Assembly: GCF_000271305.1 (NCBI RefSeq)
Contig: NZ_AKGD01000001.1
Location: 1,240,001 to 1,304,000, forward strand
DNA from: Hydrocarboniphaga effusa AP103
GTDB lineage: Bacteria; Pseudomonadota; Gammaproteobacteria; Nevskiales; Nevskiaceae
Direction: 5' to 3'
DNA: 64,000 nt
The translations under genes were made by a program, and so were the position numbers. Positions 1 to 8,791 of the stretch are shown piece after piece. The notes under the pieces were generated by a model. That model had not been told where the DNA came from, did no database searches, and saw only the letters and a list, made by a program, of their open reading frames with translations. The number at the start of each line of letters is the position of its first letter. The stretch's first letter is position 1.

Positions 1-804
1 CGCGTTTCCGCGCAGGCCATAAGCGATCAGTCCGGCATCGGCCTGTGTGGCGACGCCGAAGTAAGTGCCGCGATACGGAGTCGCCAGCGCTTGAAAATGG
101 TCGCCCTCGTCGCTCGATTCGAACAGGGCACCCTGCTCTCCCGCGATGTAGAGCCGGTCCGCGGCGGCGTACAGGCGATACAGATGCTTGCCGCGTGGAT
201 TGTCGAGCGCATCGCGACGCGACTGCCAATGCCGGCCGGCATCGCGCGTCTCGAAGATCGCACCGTAAGCTCCGATCACGAAGCCGTGTTCGGGCGTGAG
301 GAAGCCCACGTCGAGCAAGGGGTTGTCGAGTGCCGCATCGAGCGCCTGGGTGGCGTCGCGCAAGCGTCTCTGCGCCGCAGGATCGGCGGACGCGGCGGCC
401 TTGGCCGCCGCGAGTTCCAAGGCTGCGGTGTCCTTGCCGTCGAGCACGCGCGACCAGCTTTCGCCGCCATCGTCGCTGCGCAGGATCAGCCCTGCGTGCC
501 CGACGGCCCAACCGGTTTCCGGCGTCGGGAACGACAGCGCCGTCAGCGTGACGCTCGCCGGGACGCGGGCCTGACGCCATGAAGCGCCATTGTCGTCGGA
601 CAGCAGCACGATGCCGCGCTCACCCGCGGCCACCAACCGGCCGCCGGCGCGTGTCACCGCGAGCAGCACACCGGTTTCGGGGTGTCGCGCCATCTCGGCT
701 GGTCGACCCAGAGGGTCGGTCGTCGTCGCTGCGGTCGCGATCGCGGCGGGCGCTATCGCAGCCAACAGTAGAGCCACAGGTCGCAGCAGGAGATGGCGCC
801 TCAT
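1..804 (-). CDS. YCF48-like beta-propeller protein, exported (3' end outside window)
   Basis: The reading frame starts at an ATG (804-802) and stays open to the window edge, giving 268 codons of an incomplete protein. The N-terminus is a typical signal peptide (MRRHLLLRP then an Ala/Leu core). Bladed repeats follow, with the YCF48/BNR-type signatures GERGIVLLSDDNGASW and GHAGLILRSDDGGESW. Family knowledge: YCF48-like propellers outside phototrophs often sit beside DUF1302, DUF1329 and an RND/MMPL permease. Here the first two lie directly upstream on the same strand (10 bp gap to the DUF1329 gene), so I infer a periplasmic accessory of that envelope cassette. An RND gene may follow beyond the window; that cannot be seen. 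Confidence 0.85.
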   Translation of the reverse strand, partial: MRRHLLLRPVALLLAAIAPAAIATAATTTDPLGRPAEMARHPETGVLLAVTRAGGRLVAAGERGIVLLSDDNGASWRQARVPASVTLTALSFPTPETGWAVGHAGLILRSDDGGESWSRVLDGKDTAALELAAAKAAASADPAAQRRLRDATQALDAALDNPLLDVGFLTPEHGFVIGAYGAIFETRDAGRHWQSRRDALDNPRGKHLYRLYAAADRLYIAGEQGALFESSDEGDHFQALATPYRGTYFGVATQADAGLIAYGLRGNA

Positions 805-814
805 GGCCCCGGCC

Positions 815-2170
815 TCAGCGCGCCGCTTCGTCGGCGACCGCGTCGCCGGTGAAGTAGGTTTCCGGCTTGCGCGGCACGATGCGGTAATACTCTTCGTTGA
901 GCGCCTGCACCGTGCTGTAGGTGTTGGCCTGCAGGTTGAAGATGGTCGCGGGCTTGACGAGCACGCCCGGCAAGGACGGCATTACGAACGGCGTCATCTG
1001 CGTCGTGCGCCAGAGCTTGCCTTCGGCATCGTAGCCGTCCATCAGCAACAGCACCCAGCTGTCTTCATCGAAGTAGAAGCGGCGCTTGGGTACCGCATGA
1101 CGCTTGCCCGAGGCGACGGTGGCTTCGACCACCCAGACACGGTGCAGCTCCCAGCGCAGCTTGTCCGGATTCAGGTGGAACTTCGAGTAAGCCTCGTCGA
1201 CCTTTGCCGTGACGAGTGCGTTGGTGTTGTACGGAACGTACAGCTCCTTCTTTCCGATCAGCTTCCAGTCGTAGCGATCGACCGCGCCGAGAAAGCCCTG
1301 CACTTCGTCGAAGTAGTTCGCGCCCGAGGCGACGAAGTCCGGCGTGTCGTAGGCCACCGTCGGAGCGCGACGGACACGGCGCTGGCCGACCAGATACTGC
1401 CAGGCCTGGCGATAGCTCTTGGGATTGATGCTGTCGCGAATCACCAGCGATTCTCCTGCCTTGAACGGCGGCGCGGTGGTGCTGAAGCGCTGGATGAAGT
1501 ACTCGCCCGACCAGGATTCCGGCGAACCGTCCTTGTAGTAGTACGGATACTGGAACGATTCGTCGTTGCGCGTCGCCAGCGTGCGCTGACCATCCGCCGT
1601 GCCGACCAGATTCTTGAAGCCGAGCTCGGTCGATTCGGCTTCGAGGCGCAACTGGTAATTCCAGATGACTTCGGAGCCGTCCTTCGGAATCGGAAACGGA
1701 ATGCCGCCGTAGCAGTTCTGCACCGAGGCTCCGCCGGCCACCGTCTGGCAGCGCGTCGCGTTTTTATAGGTGTTGTCATAGACGTACTGCGGAGCCGCAG
1801 CCGTACGGTGCGTCGGGTAGACGTCCACGCGGAAGCTGTCCGGGTACTTCTTCAGCAGGGCCTGCGTTCCGTCGCTGAGCCGGTCCGCATGGCTCGGGAA
1901 ATTCTTCGCGTCGATCTTCAGCAAGGGCTTTTCGTCGGCGAAGATCGTGGTCGGAACGTCGCCCATCTTCGCGCCGCCCAGCGCCGATGTCTGGCCGCCC
2001 TTCCACTCGGGAATCGAGCCGTCTTTGTTACCGGCTTTCTCGCCGCCCAGCGGCGTCAGCGTAGCTTTCAGTGCCTCGGCTTCCTGAGCACTGACCGCCG
2101 CGTGGCCCGACTGGGCCGAGAACAGCGAGCAGGCCATGACCGCCAGCGGCGCAAGTTTGGTGGATTTCAT
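815..2170 (-). CDS. DUF1329 family exported protein
   Basis: A 451-residue protein beginning MKSTKLAPLAVMACSLFSAQ with signal peptide cleavage likely after the AHA-like site (GHAA). The mature start has the typical DUF1329 motif (LTPLGGEKAGNKDGSIPEWKGG region, residues about 38-60), with Trp/Tyr-rich strands throughout. DUF1329 proteins are thought to have a LolA/LolB-like lipid-binding fold and act in the periplasm or outer membrane. It sits 14 bp downstream of the DUF1302 gene and 10 bp upstream of the YCF48-like gene, all minus strand, so the three are probably one operon. The substrate is unknown; a hydrophobic compound is an inference from fold and context. Confidence 0.9.
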   Translation of the reverse strand: MKSTKLAPLAVMACSLFSAQSGHAAVSAQEAEALKATLTPLGGEKAGNKDGSIPEWKGGQTSALGGAKMGDVPTTIFADEKPLLKIDAKNFPSHADRLSDGTQALLKKYPDSFRVDVYPTHRTAAAPQYVYDNTYKNATRCQTVAGGASVQNCYGGIPFPIPKDGSEVIWNYQLRLEAESTELGFKNLVGTADGQRTLATRNDESFQYPYYYKDGSPESWSGEYFIQRFSTTAPPFKAGESLVIRDSINPKSYRQAWQYLVGQRRVRRAPTVAYDTPDFVASGANYFDEVQGFLGAVDRYDWKLIGKKELYVPYNTNALVTAKVDEAYSKFHLNPDKLRWELHRVWVVEATVASGKRHAVPKRRFYFDEDSWVLLLMDGYDAEGKLWRTTQMTPFVMPSLPGVLVKPATIFNLQANTYSTVQALNEEYYRIVPRKPETYFTGDAVADEAAR

Positions 2171-2184
2171 TTTCGAATCTCCTC

Positions 2185-3891
2185 TTAGAAGCTGCGCCGG
2201 ATCGACAAGCTCACGAAGTCGCGATCCGCGTAGTACTGGTCGTAACTGGCAAAAGTCGTCTCGCCGGCTTTGATCGAGGGCGCGGGCCCGGCCGAGCCGT
2301 AGTAGTGCGTCAGCTGCAGGCCGGCCTTCCAGACTCTCTTGTAGTCGGCACTGATGCCGACACTGATGTCGCCGCCGTGCTCGGGCGAGATCTGGATCAC
2401 TGCGGAGCGGCCATCGATGCCGTAGCCGATGCCGATCGGAATCTGCAGGTCGATATTCGGCAGCACCTGGAAATACTCGGGCTGGAACAGCACGCGGACG
2501 AAGCTCGCATTGCGCGTATGAGTGGTGTTGAGCACACCGTCCGGATACGCCGGGTTGGTCGGGTTGCGATCGACGCTGAGCAGGCGGTTCCAGGCGAACT
2601 CACCGATCACGCTGGCGCCGTCCCAGGCGAACGAGCCCGGATAGACGCTGATCGCCGACAGGTTCAAGTGCAGCGTGTTGCCGAGCGCATAGGGCGTGTT
2701 GCGATCGTTGTCGAGCGTCGGATCGAAGCTGATGACCAGATCACCCAAGGGATGCAGCGGCGTGTTGCGACGAGTCGAAATTTCGCCCGCGACATTGGTT
2801 TCGCCGATGACGGTGGACAAGCTCGCCCCGTAGACGGTGATGTCGCGCGCATAGGCGAGATAGTAGGTTCCGCCGCCGTAGAGACCATCGGCATCGGTGG
2901 CATTGAGCACCGGGATCGGCGACTTTTCGTCGTACTGGGCCGCATACAGGCCGTAGTCGATGTCGCTACCCGGAATGCGGAACTTGATGCGTCCACCGAA
3001 CTGGCCGTGATCGCGGCCACTCCGGTTCGCGATGCGGTTCGCGGCGCCGCCGGTCGGCGTCAACAGCAGATCGGCACCGGCACCGACGAAATCGGCCGGG
3101 CTGAAGTAGCTGCCCGAAGCCGGCAGGCGCAGGCCACGCCAGTCGAACTGGTAGTACGCACCGAACGACAGGTTTGAATTGATCTGCAGATTGCTCGACA
3201 CCTGGCCGACCGGCAGCGCGATCTCCTTGAACTGCGAATTCGGAATCGAATAGAGCTTGATCAGATCGATCGGCCCTTGCGCGGCTGCGATGCCGTTGGC
3301 ACCGAGAAACAGCGTCTCGCCGTAGACCAGCGTGAAGCGGCCGGCGCGCGCGCTGAGCTTCATGCCATCGGCGAAGTCGAGATTGCCGTAGACGAAGGCG
3401 TCGAAGAACTCGGCTTTGCGTCCCATCACGTCGCGGGCCGACGAGGCGAGTTCATCGTTGGCTCCGCCGGTCAGCGCCTGCTGCCGGTTCGGCAGCGAGG
3501 AATACGGCGCCTCGTTCGGAAAATCGAAATCGTCCCTGCGATAGACGTTGTCGTACCAGCCCGCGCCCGAAACACGGACGCCGATCGCTCGCTTGTAGGA
3601 GAGCTCGAGCTCGGACAGCAGGTCGAGACGATTGTTGATCAGCCCGCCGTCGAAATTGAGATCGCCGAAATCGACGTTCGGATTCGCCGTCGAGGCCGCC
3701 ACTTTCTGGCTCGGATCCTCGAGCCGGAACGCAGCGGTGTACTTGATCGTATTGTCCCAGCGCAGCTTGAGCCCTTCGATGCCGGTCTCGATATCGGCAG
3801 CGGCCACGATCCCGGACTGCAGAAAACCCATCAGCAGCGTCGCCGCCGCGGTCACAACTCTCGGCGCGTGCCTGTACTCACGGTCCATCAT
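2185..3891 (-). CDS. DUF1302 family outer-membrane beta-barrel protein
   Basis: A 568-residue protein. I chose the ATG at 3891 because GGAGGAG lies just upstream; a longer GTG start at 3906 would overlap that ribosome binding site. A signal peptide is present (hydrophobic core ending near VAAAD). The body is rich in alternating aromatic/polar strands and ends LSIRRSF, a C-terminal Phe typical of outer-membrane barrels. DUF1302 proteins are predicted porin-like barrels, regularly encoded next to DUF1329. First gene of the minus-strand cassette. Possible role: passage of a hydrophobic substrate across the outer membrane together with its neighbours; this is inferred, not shown. Confidence 0.9.
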   Translation of the reverse strand: MMDREYRHAPRVVTAAATLLMGFLQSGIVAAADIETGIEGLKLRWDNTIKYTAAFRLEDPSQKVAASTANPNVDFGDLNFDGGLINNRLDLLSELELSYKRAIGVRVSGAGWYDNVYRRDDFDFPNEAPYSSLPNRQQALTGGANDELASSARDVMGRKAEFFDAFVYGNLDFADGMKLSARAGRFTLVYGETLFLGANGIAAAQGPIDLIKLYSIPNSQFKEIALPVGQVSSNLQINSNLSFGAYYQFDWRGLRLPASGSYFSPADFVGAGADLLLTPTGGAANRIANRSGRDHGQFGGRIKFRIPGSDIDYGLYAAQYDEKSPIPVLNATDADGLYGGGTYYLAYARDITVYGASLSTVIGETNVAGEISTRRNTPLHPLGDLVISFDPTLDNDRNTPYALGNTLHLNLSAISVYPGSFAWDGASVIGEFAWNRLLSVDRNPTNPAYPDGVLNTTHTRNASFVRVLFQPEYFQVLPNIDLQIPIGIGYGIDGRSAVIQISPEHGGDISVGISADYKRVWKAGLQLTHYYGSAGPAPSIKAGETTFASYDQYYADRDFVSLSIRRSF

Positions 3892-4244
3892 TGCTCTCCT
3901 CCACACTTGTGGTTTTCTGCCGCTGGGCGGCGCCGCCCCGGCTCAAACCGAAGCTTTTCTTTGGAGACTGCGCGGCCTGAACAGCCTGCTGGTCGCGAGC
4001 AACGGTATGAGGAGACATTGATACCGTCTAATACTGATTGGATAGCGGAGCGATACCGGACTCGCATACGTACCGGCCTGCGAGCCTGCTCAAGAGTCGG
4101 CGCGCGGCCGCGTGCGATCCGGTCTGCGACCCGGAGGCCTCGCACTCCACCGCGCTGCGGTTGGTGCGGACATCTTTGCGGTTATAGTGGGGTTGCGACG
4201 ACGCCTTTCCCGGTGCCCGTCGAGACCTGCGAGCGGAGAGCACG
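3892..4244. other. Divergent intergenic region
   Basis: These 353 bases separate the DUF1302 cassette (minus) from the deacylase operon (plus). The only element I can support is the plus-strand promoter listed separately at 4161-4188. Small reading frames here lack a ribosome binding site and resemble shadows. Confidence 0.5.
4161..4188 (+). promoter_or_regulatory. Predicted sigma70 promoter of deacylase/acetyltransferase operon
   Basis: TTGGTG (4161-4166) and TATAGT (4183-4188) are separated by 16 bp, close to the sigma70 consensus, and lie about 55 bp upstream of the deacylase start. Confidence 0.5.
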
Positions 4245-5168
4245 ATGTCGCCGACCTACTGGATCAGCCATCCGAGCTGCGCCCAGCACGAAATGGGCGA
4301 AGGCCATCCCGAGGCTCCGGCCCGGCTTTGGGCGATCGAAGACCGGCTGCGTGCAATCGGGCTCGATCTGTTTCTCGATCGTGACGATGCACCCGAGGCG
4401 AGCACCGAGGCGCTGTTGCGCGTCCACACGGCAGAACACGTCGAATCGGTGCTGCGCACGAAGCCGACGCAGGGCTACGTGCGCATCGACCCGGATACGA
4501 TGATGAACCCACATACCGCCGTCGCCGCGCTGCATGCGGCCGGTGCCGGAGTGCGCGCGGTCGATCTGGTGATGAGCAAGCGCGCGAGCTTCGTGTTCTG
4601 CGCGGTGCGCCCACCCGGACATCACGCCGAGCGTGCGCGTGCGATGGGCTTCTGCTTCTTCAACAACATCGCGGTCGCTGCGGGCGAAGCGCTCGCGCGC
4701 GGGCTGTCGCGTGTCGCCATCCTCGATTTCGACGTGCACTACGGCAACGGTACCGCCGACATCTTCCGCAACGACGAGCGCGTGCTGCTGTGCTCGACTT
4801 ACGAGCATCCGCTGTATCCGTACTGGGCCGGCAACCCCGAAGACACCGAAATCGTCGATGCACCGCTGGCGGCCGGCGACGGCAGCGCGGAGTATCGCCA
4901 TGCGATCACGCATCGCTGGATCCCGTCGCTCGAGGCGTTCAAACCGCAGATGATCCTGGTTTCTGCCGGCTTCGACGCGCACGTGCGCGATCCGCTCGCG
5001 AGCCTCGAACTCACCGACGACGATTACTACTGGACCGCGCAGCAGATACTGGCCGTGGCATCGCGCCATTGTCCCGGCCGCGTGATCGCGATGCTCGAAG
5101 GCGGATACGACACGCATGCGCTCGCGCGCTGTGTCGAAGCCTTCGTGAGACCTTTCGTCGGCGCCTGA
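4245..5168 (+). CDS. Class II histone deacetylase-type deacylase
   Basis: A 307-residue protein matching the zinc-dependent HDAC/AcuC/acetylpolyamine amidohydrolase superfamily. The active site looks intact: the His pair in RPPGHHAE (His126, His127), zinc ligands Asp163 and His165 in DFDVHYGNGT, Asp244 in SAGFDAH, and the catalytic Tyr288 in LEGGYD. The HYGNGT form resembles the HDAC6/bacterial HDAH branch. Expected reaction: hydrolysis of an N-acyl group from lysine or a small amine in the cytoplasm. The next gene, 22 bp downstream, encodes a protein with a GNAT acetyltransferase domain, which suggests a reversible lysine-acetylation pair. The substrate is not visible from the sequence. Confidence 0.92.
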   Translation: MSPTYWISHPSCAQHEMGEGHPEAPARLWAIEDRLRAIGLDLFLDRDDAPEASTEALLRVHTAEHVESVLRTKPTQGYVRIDPDTMMNPHTAVAALHAAGAGVRAVDLVMSKRASFVFCAVRPPGHHAERARAMGFCFFNNIAVAAGEALARGLSRVAILDFDVHYGNGTADIFRNDERVLLCSTYEHPLYPYWAGNPEDTEIVDAPLAAGDGSAEYRHAITHRWIPSLEAFKPQMILVSAGFDAHVRDPLASLELTDDDYYWTAQQILAVASRHCPGRVIAMLEGGYDTHALARCVEAFVRPFVGA

Positions 5169-5190
5169 TCACGCTGGGTCCAGGCTCGGC

Positions 5191-7512
5191 ATGAGCATTC
5201 AGAACCTCGAACCGCTACTCGCCTGCCGGCGCGCGCTGGTGATCGGCGATCCTCAGGAGCCGCTGCAGGTCAGCTGCCTCGATCAGCTGCAGGAAACCGC
5301 GCGCGAATGCCGCATCGTGCGCAGCCGGCGCGAGATTGCCGAGGCGCCGATCAATGGCGCGATCGCGGTGGTGTTCGAGCCGCGCCTGCTCGATGCCAGG
5401 CTTGTCGATACGCTCGGCGCCAATGGTTGCCGCGGCGTGCTCTGGATCAGCAACGAGACCATCGCGCCCGAGCTGCTGCAAGCCTCGCGACCGCATCGCC
5501 TGCGCTTCATCGGCCCGCGCACGGCGGGGCATCTTCACTCCAGCGGCATCCGCGCCGGCGCGTTTCCGACCGATGTGCATACGGGCGGCCTGGCGCTGAT
5601 CACGCAGTCCGGTTCGATCGCGACCGCCGCGATCGATTGGGCCGTCGGGCGCGGCATCGGCTTTTCGTGGGCGGTCACCACCGGCGCCGAAGCGGATGCG
5701 GACATCGCCGATTTTCTCGATCTGGCCGCGCTCGATCCGCGCACGCGTGCGGTGATCCTGCAAGTCGGCAGGCTGCGCAGCGCACGCAAGTTCATGTCGG
5801 CCGCGCGGGCCTGTGCACGCCTGAAGCCCGTCGTCGTGCTGCAGAGCCGGGTCGGCGGATACGCGGACCTGTCCGGTCCCGATCCGGTGCGCAGCGCCGC
5901 GTTCGCGCGCGCGGGGCTGGTCGAATGCCAGACGCTCGATGGCCTGTTCGATGCGCTGACTGCGATGGCGCGGCTGCCGACGAGCAGCGAAGCACGCGTG
6001 CTGGTGCTCGGCAACGGAGCCGGCATGTGCGCACTCGGCGTCGATGCGGTGCTGCGCCACGGGCTCACGCGAGCGCGCTGCGACGACAGCTTGCGCGAAC
6101 GCATGCGCAAGCTGGTTCCGCGCGTGCGCTTTCCGGATGGCGCGGTCGATCTCGGAACCACCACGCCCGAACAGCTCATCGAGATGCTGCGGCTGCTGCT
6201 GGGCGATGCGGCGATCGACTATCTGCTGCTGGTGCAAAGCCCTTCGCTGGCCGAGGCGCACGAGCCTTACGTCGATGCGCTGATCGACGCCAACCTCGGC
6301 CCGCGCGTGGTCACCGCCTGGCTCGGGCTCGCATCCGTCGTCACGGTGCGCAAGCGTTCGATCGATGCGGGGCTCGCGACTTTCGTCACCGCCGGGCAGG
6401 CGGCGCGTGCGCTGCAGTACCGCTGGCTGTACGGACGCACCCGCGAGTTGCTCATGCAAACGCCGCCGGCGCGCGAGCGGCGTCGCTTTCGCCGCGCCGA
6501 TGCGCAGCTCGAGATCGATACGGTGCTCGCGACGGCCGGACCGGGCACCCGGGTTTCGATGAGATCGGATGCGGTCGACCGCGTGCTCGATCACTACAGC
6601 CTGCCGCCGGCCGACGCCGATCCGGGTAGCCTGCGCTTCGATTTCTCGATCGAGCAGCACGCCGAGCTCGGCGCCCATCTGATCGTCTCGGCGACCAGCG
6701 ATCTGCTGCATTCACCGATCGGCTACGGCTTCGCCCCGCTCGACGCGCTGCTGGCGACCCGCATGATCGAGTCGATGAGGCTACCGCTGTCGGCCGAGCT
6801 CGCGAACGCGCTGCGTCGCGTGCTCTACGCGCTCGCGCAGATGGTCATCGATTTGCCGCAAGTGGTCTCGCTGCATCTGATGCTCGCCCTCAACGAGGCC
6901 GGCGGCCTCGTACGCCTCGGCGACGGGCGCGTCGAACTCGACAGCAATCTGCCGTCGGATGCGCGCAGCCGTCTCGTGCTCGCGCCATATCCGGAGCAGC
7001 TGCAACGGCATGCGGTGGTGCGCAACGGCAATGCCTATCTGCTGCGCCCGATCCGACCCGAAGACGAACCCGCGCTCGTCGCCTTGCTCGAAAGCCTGCG
7101 GCCGGAGGACATCCGGCTGCGCTTCTTCGCTTCGATCCGCTACTTCTCGCACGAGATGGCGGCGCGCATGACGCAGATCGATTACGACCGCGAACTCATC
7201 CTCGTCGCCCTGCCCGCCGGCGACGACACCAGGCTCTGCGCGGTCGCGCATCTGGTCTCCGATCCGTACGGAGAGGAAGCCGAGTTCGCCGTGCTCGTGC
7301 ATCACGATCACACCGGCACCGGACTCGGCCATCGGCTCATGGACGAGCTGCTCGCGCATGCGAGGCGCCAGGGCTTGCGGCGCGTGCATGGCGATGTGCT
7401 GCGCGAGAACCAGCCGATGCTTCAGCTGGCGCGCCGCATGGGCTTTCGCGTCGACCGCTCGAACGAGGAGCCCGACACGGTGCGCGTGGTGATCGATCTG
7501 CCGGCGGCCTAG
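5191..7512 (+). CDS. Pat-like protein: acyl-CoA synthetase (NDP-forming)-like region fused to GNAT acetyltransferase
   Basis: A 773-residue multidomain protein. Residues about 10-240 resemble the CoA-binding and CoA-ligase regions of NDP-forming acyl-CoA synthetases (LALITQSGSIAT, DPRTRAVILQ, ARKFMSAARA). About 265-400 resembles the second ligase domain (VLGNGAGMCALGVDA). About 440-590 looks like a degenerate ATP-grasp remnant. About 605-770 is a GNAT domain with the acetyl-CoA loop HTGTGLGHRLM. This order matches protein lysine acetyltransferase Pat (YfiQ), but Pat is about 890 residues, so this one is shorter and its first domain lacks a clear CoA-binding start. Family role: acetylation of acetyl-CoA synthetase and other enzymes. 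The deacylase gene 22 bp upstream supports this. Confidence 0.85.
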   Translation: MSIQNLEPLLACRRALVIGDPQEPLQVSCLDQLQETARECRIVRSRREIAEAPINGAIAVVFEPRLLDARLVDTLGANGCRGVLWISNETIAPELLQASRPHRLRFIGPRTAGHLHSSGIRAGAFPTDVHTGGLALITQSGSIATAAIDWAVGRGIGFSWAVTTGAEADADIADFLDLAALDPRTRAVILQVGRLRSARKFMSAARACARLKPVVVLQSRVGGYADLSGPDPVRSAAFARAGLVECQTLDGLFDALTAMARLPTSSEARVLVLGNGAGMCALGVDAVLRHGLTRARCDDSLRERMRKLVPRVRFPDGAVDLGTTTPEQLIEMLRLLLGDAAIDYLLLVQSPSLAEAHEPYVDALIDANLGPRVVTAWLGLASVVTVRKRSIDAGLATFVTAGQAARALQYRWLYGRTRELLMQTPPARERRRFRRADAQLEIDTVLATAGPGTRVSMRSDAVDRVLDHYSLPPADADPGSLRFDFSIEQHAELGAHLIVSATSDLLHSPIGYGFAPLDALLATRMIESMRLPLSAELANALRRVLYALAQMVIDLPQVVSLHLMLALNEAGGLVRLGDGRVELDSNLPSDARSRLVLAPYPEQLQRHAVVRNGNAYLLRPIRPEDEPALVALLESLRPEDIRLRFFASIRYFSHEMAARMTQIDYDRELILVALPAGDDTRLCAVAHLVSDPYGEEAEFAVLVHHDHTGTGLGHRLMDELLAHARRQGLRRVHGDVLRENQPMLQLARRMGFRVDRSNEEPDTVRVVIDLPAA

Positions 7513-7584
7513 CGGCGCTGCGCGCTTGCGCACGGGATTGCGCTCATGCTTCGATCGAACGGTGACGTCGCAAAAGGAGTTGCA

Positions 7585-8535
7585 ATGAAGACGCTGGCCT
7601 CCCATCGCCGACTCGGCCACACGCTCGCCCTGGCGCTCACGCTGGGTGCCATCGCCGACCCGGCCGGCGCCCAGCTGCCCGCCGTGCAGACCCAGGGCGA
7701 GGTTCACTACCTGAGCGGCGGCATCGGCTCCGACGAATCCGAGGCGATCAAGGCGGCGCGCGATGCGTACTCGCTCACGCTGACCCTGGCCGGGAAATCC
7801 GAAGGGCGCGACGTTTACCTGTCGTCGGTCCCGGTGACGATCCGCGACGCCGCCGGCCACACCGTGCTCGAGGTGACGACGTCGGGGCCTTATCTGCTCG
7901 TCGAGCTGCCGGCCGGCCGCTACGAGATCAGCGCCCGCTATGCCGGCGAAGAGAAGAAGACTTCGGCCAGCATCACCGCCGGCAAACCGCAGCGTCTTTC
8001 GCTGCTGTGGCCCAGGGCGAATGCGCAGCCCCAAGCCGGCGCGGCCGCGAGCACGACGAGCCCCGCCATCGGCCTGTCGGCCGGAGCCGGCCTCGCCACC
8101 GGCACCAGCACGGGAACGGGAGCGGCCGCGACGACGGTGGCCACTGCCGTGCTGCCGGCGGCGGCTTCCGCGGCCAGCGGCGCGTTGCCGCCGATCAACA
8201 CCCAGGGCGGCATTCCGTATTTGAGCGGCGGCATCGGCTCGGACGAATCGGCTGCGATGAAGGCTGCGGCCTCGCGCTACTCGCTGTCGGTGACGCTCGC
8301 CGGCACGCAGGACGGCCGCAACGTCTATCTGTCGTCGGTCCCGGTCACCGTGACGGACGCCAACGGAGGCGTCGTGCTCGACGTGATTTCCTCCGGTCCT
8401 TACCTGCTGGCCGATCTTCCGCCGGGCCGCTACCGCGTCAGCGCCCGCTTCCAGGACGAGGAAAAATCCGCCGAGGCCCGCGTCGCCGCCGGAAAGAGCG
8501 CTCGTGTTTCGTTCCTCTGGAAGGGAAAACCGTAG
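7585..8535 (+). CDS. Exported protein with two tandem carboxypeptidase-regulatory-like domains
   Basis: I chose the ATG at 7585, preceded by AAAGGAG, rather than the in-frame ATG at 7546. The product is 316 residues with a signal peptide (Leu/Ala core, end near GAQ). Two copies of a domain of about 105 residues follow, each containing YLSGGIGSDES, a VYLSSVPVT strand, a GPYLL motif and a PxGRY motif. An Ala/Thr/Gly-rich linker of about 55 residues joins them. The domains resemble carboxypeptidase-regulatory-like beta-sandwiches. Function unknown; likely periplasmic or surface. It follows the Pat-like gene by 72 bp and may be co-transcribed or separate. Confidence 0.8.
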   Translation: MKTLASHRRLGHTLALALTLGAIADPAGAQLPAVQTQGEVHYLSGGIGSDESEAIKAARDAYSLTLTLAGKSEGRDVYLSSVPVTIRDAAGHTVLEVTTSGPYLLVELPAGRYEISARYAGEEKKTSASITAGKPQRLSLLWPRANAQPQAGAAASTTSPAIGLSAGAGLATGTSTGTGAAATTVATAVLPAAASAASGALPPINTQGGIPYLSGGIGSDESAAMKAAASRYSLSVTLAGTQDGRNVYLSSVPVTVTDANGGVVLDVISSGPYLLADLPPGRYRVSARFQDEEKSAEARVAAGKSARVSFLWKGKP

Positions 8536-8791
8536 TCGTCACGACGGATGATGCGGTAAAGTCGCTGCCGCGCCCGACGAGACCGCCTGCGAGCGGTGAA
8601 TCCGAAGCTTCGACTTCCTCGCGACAGCGCCACTTTTGCAAGCCCGGTCGTCGCGCTCTGCCCCGTGGAGCCAGCACGCAGGCCCTTGCTTCAACAGGGT
8701 TTCTCCGGAGCGGTAAATCTGGCGCGGTCATGCCGGGCGTTTATACTGCGCGCCGCATTTTTTTGATGCACTTGCTCTGGGAGCTTTTAAG

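Noticed and set aside
590..2188. A 532-codon plus-strand open frame
   Set aside because: It is antisense to the YCF48-like and DUF1329 genes; composition is Arg/Val/Ala-rich without family motifs, the usual shadow in GC-rich DNA.
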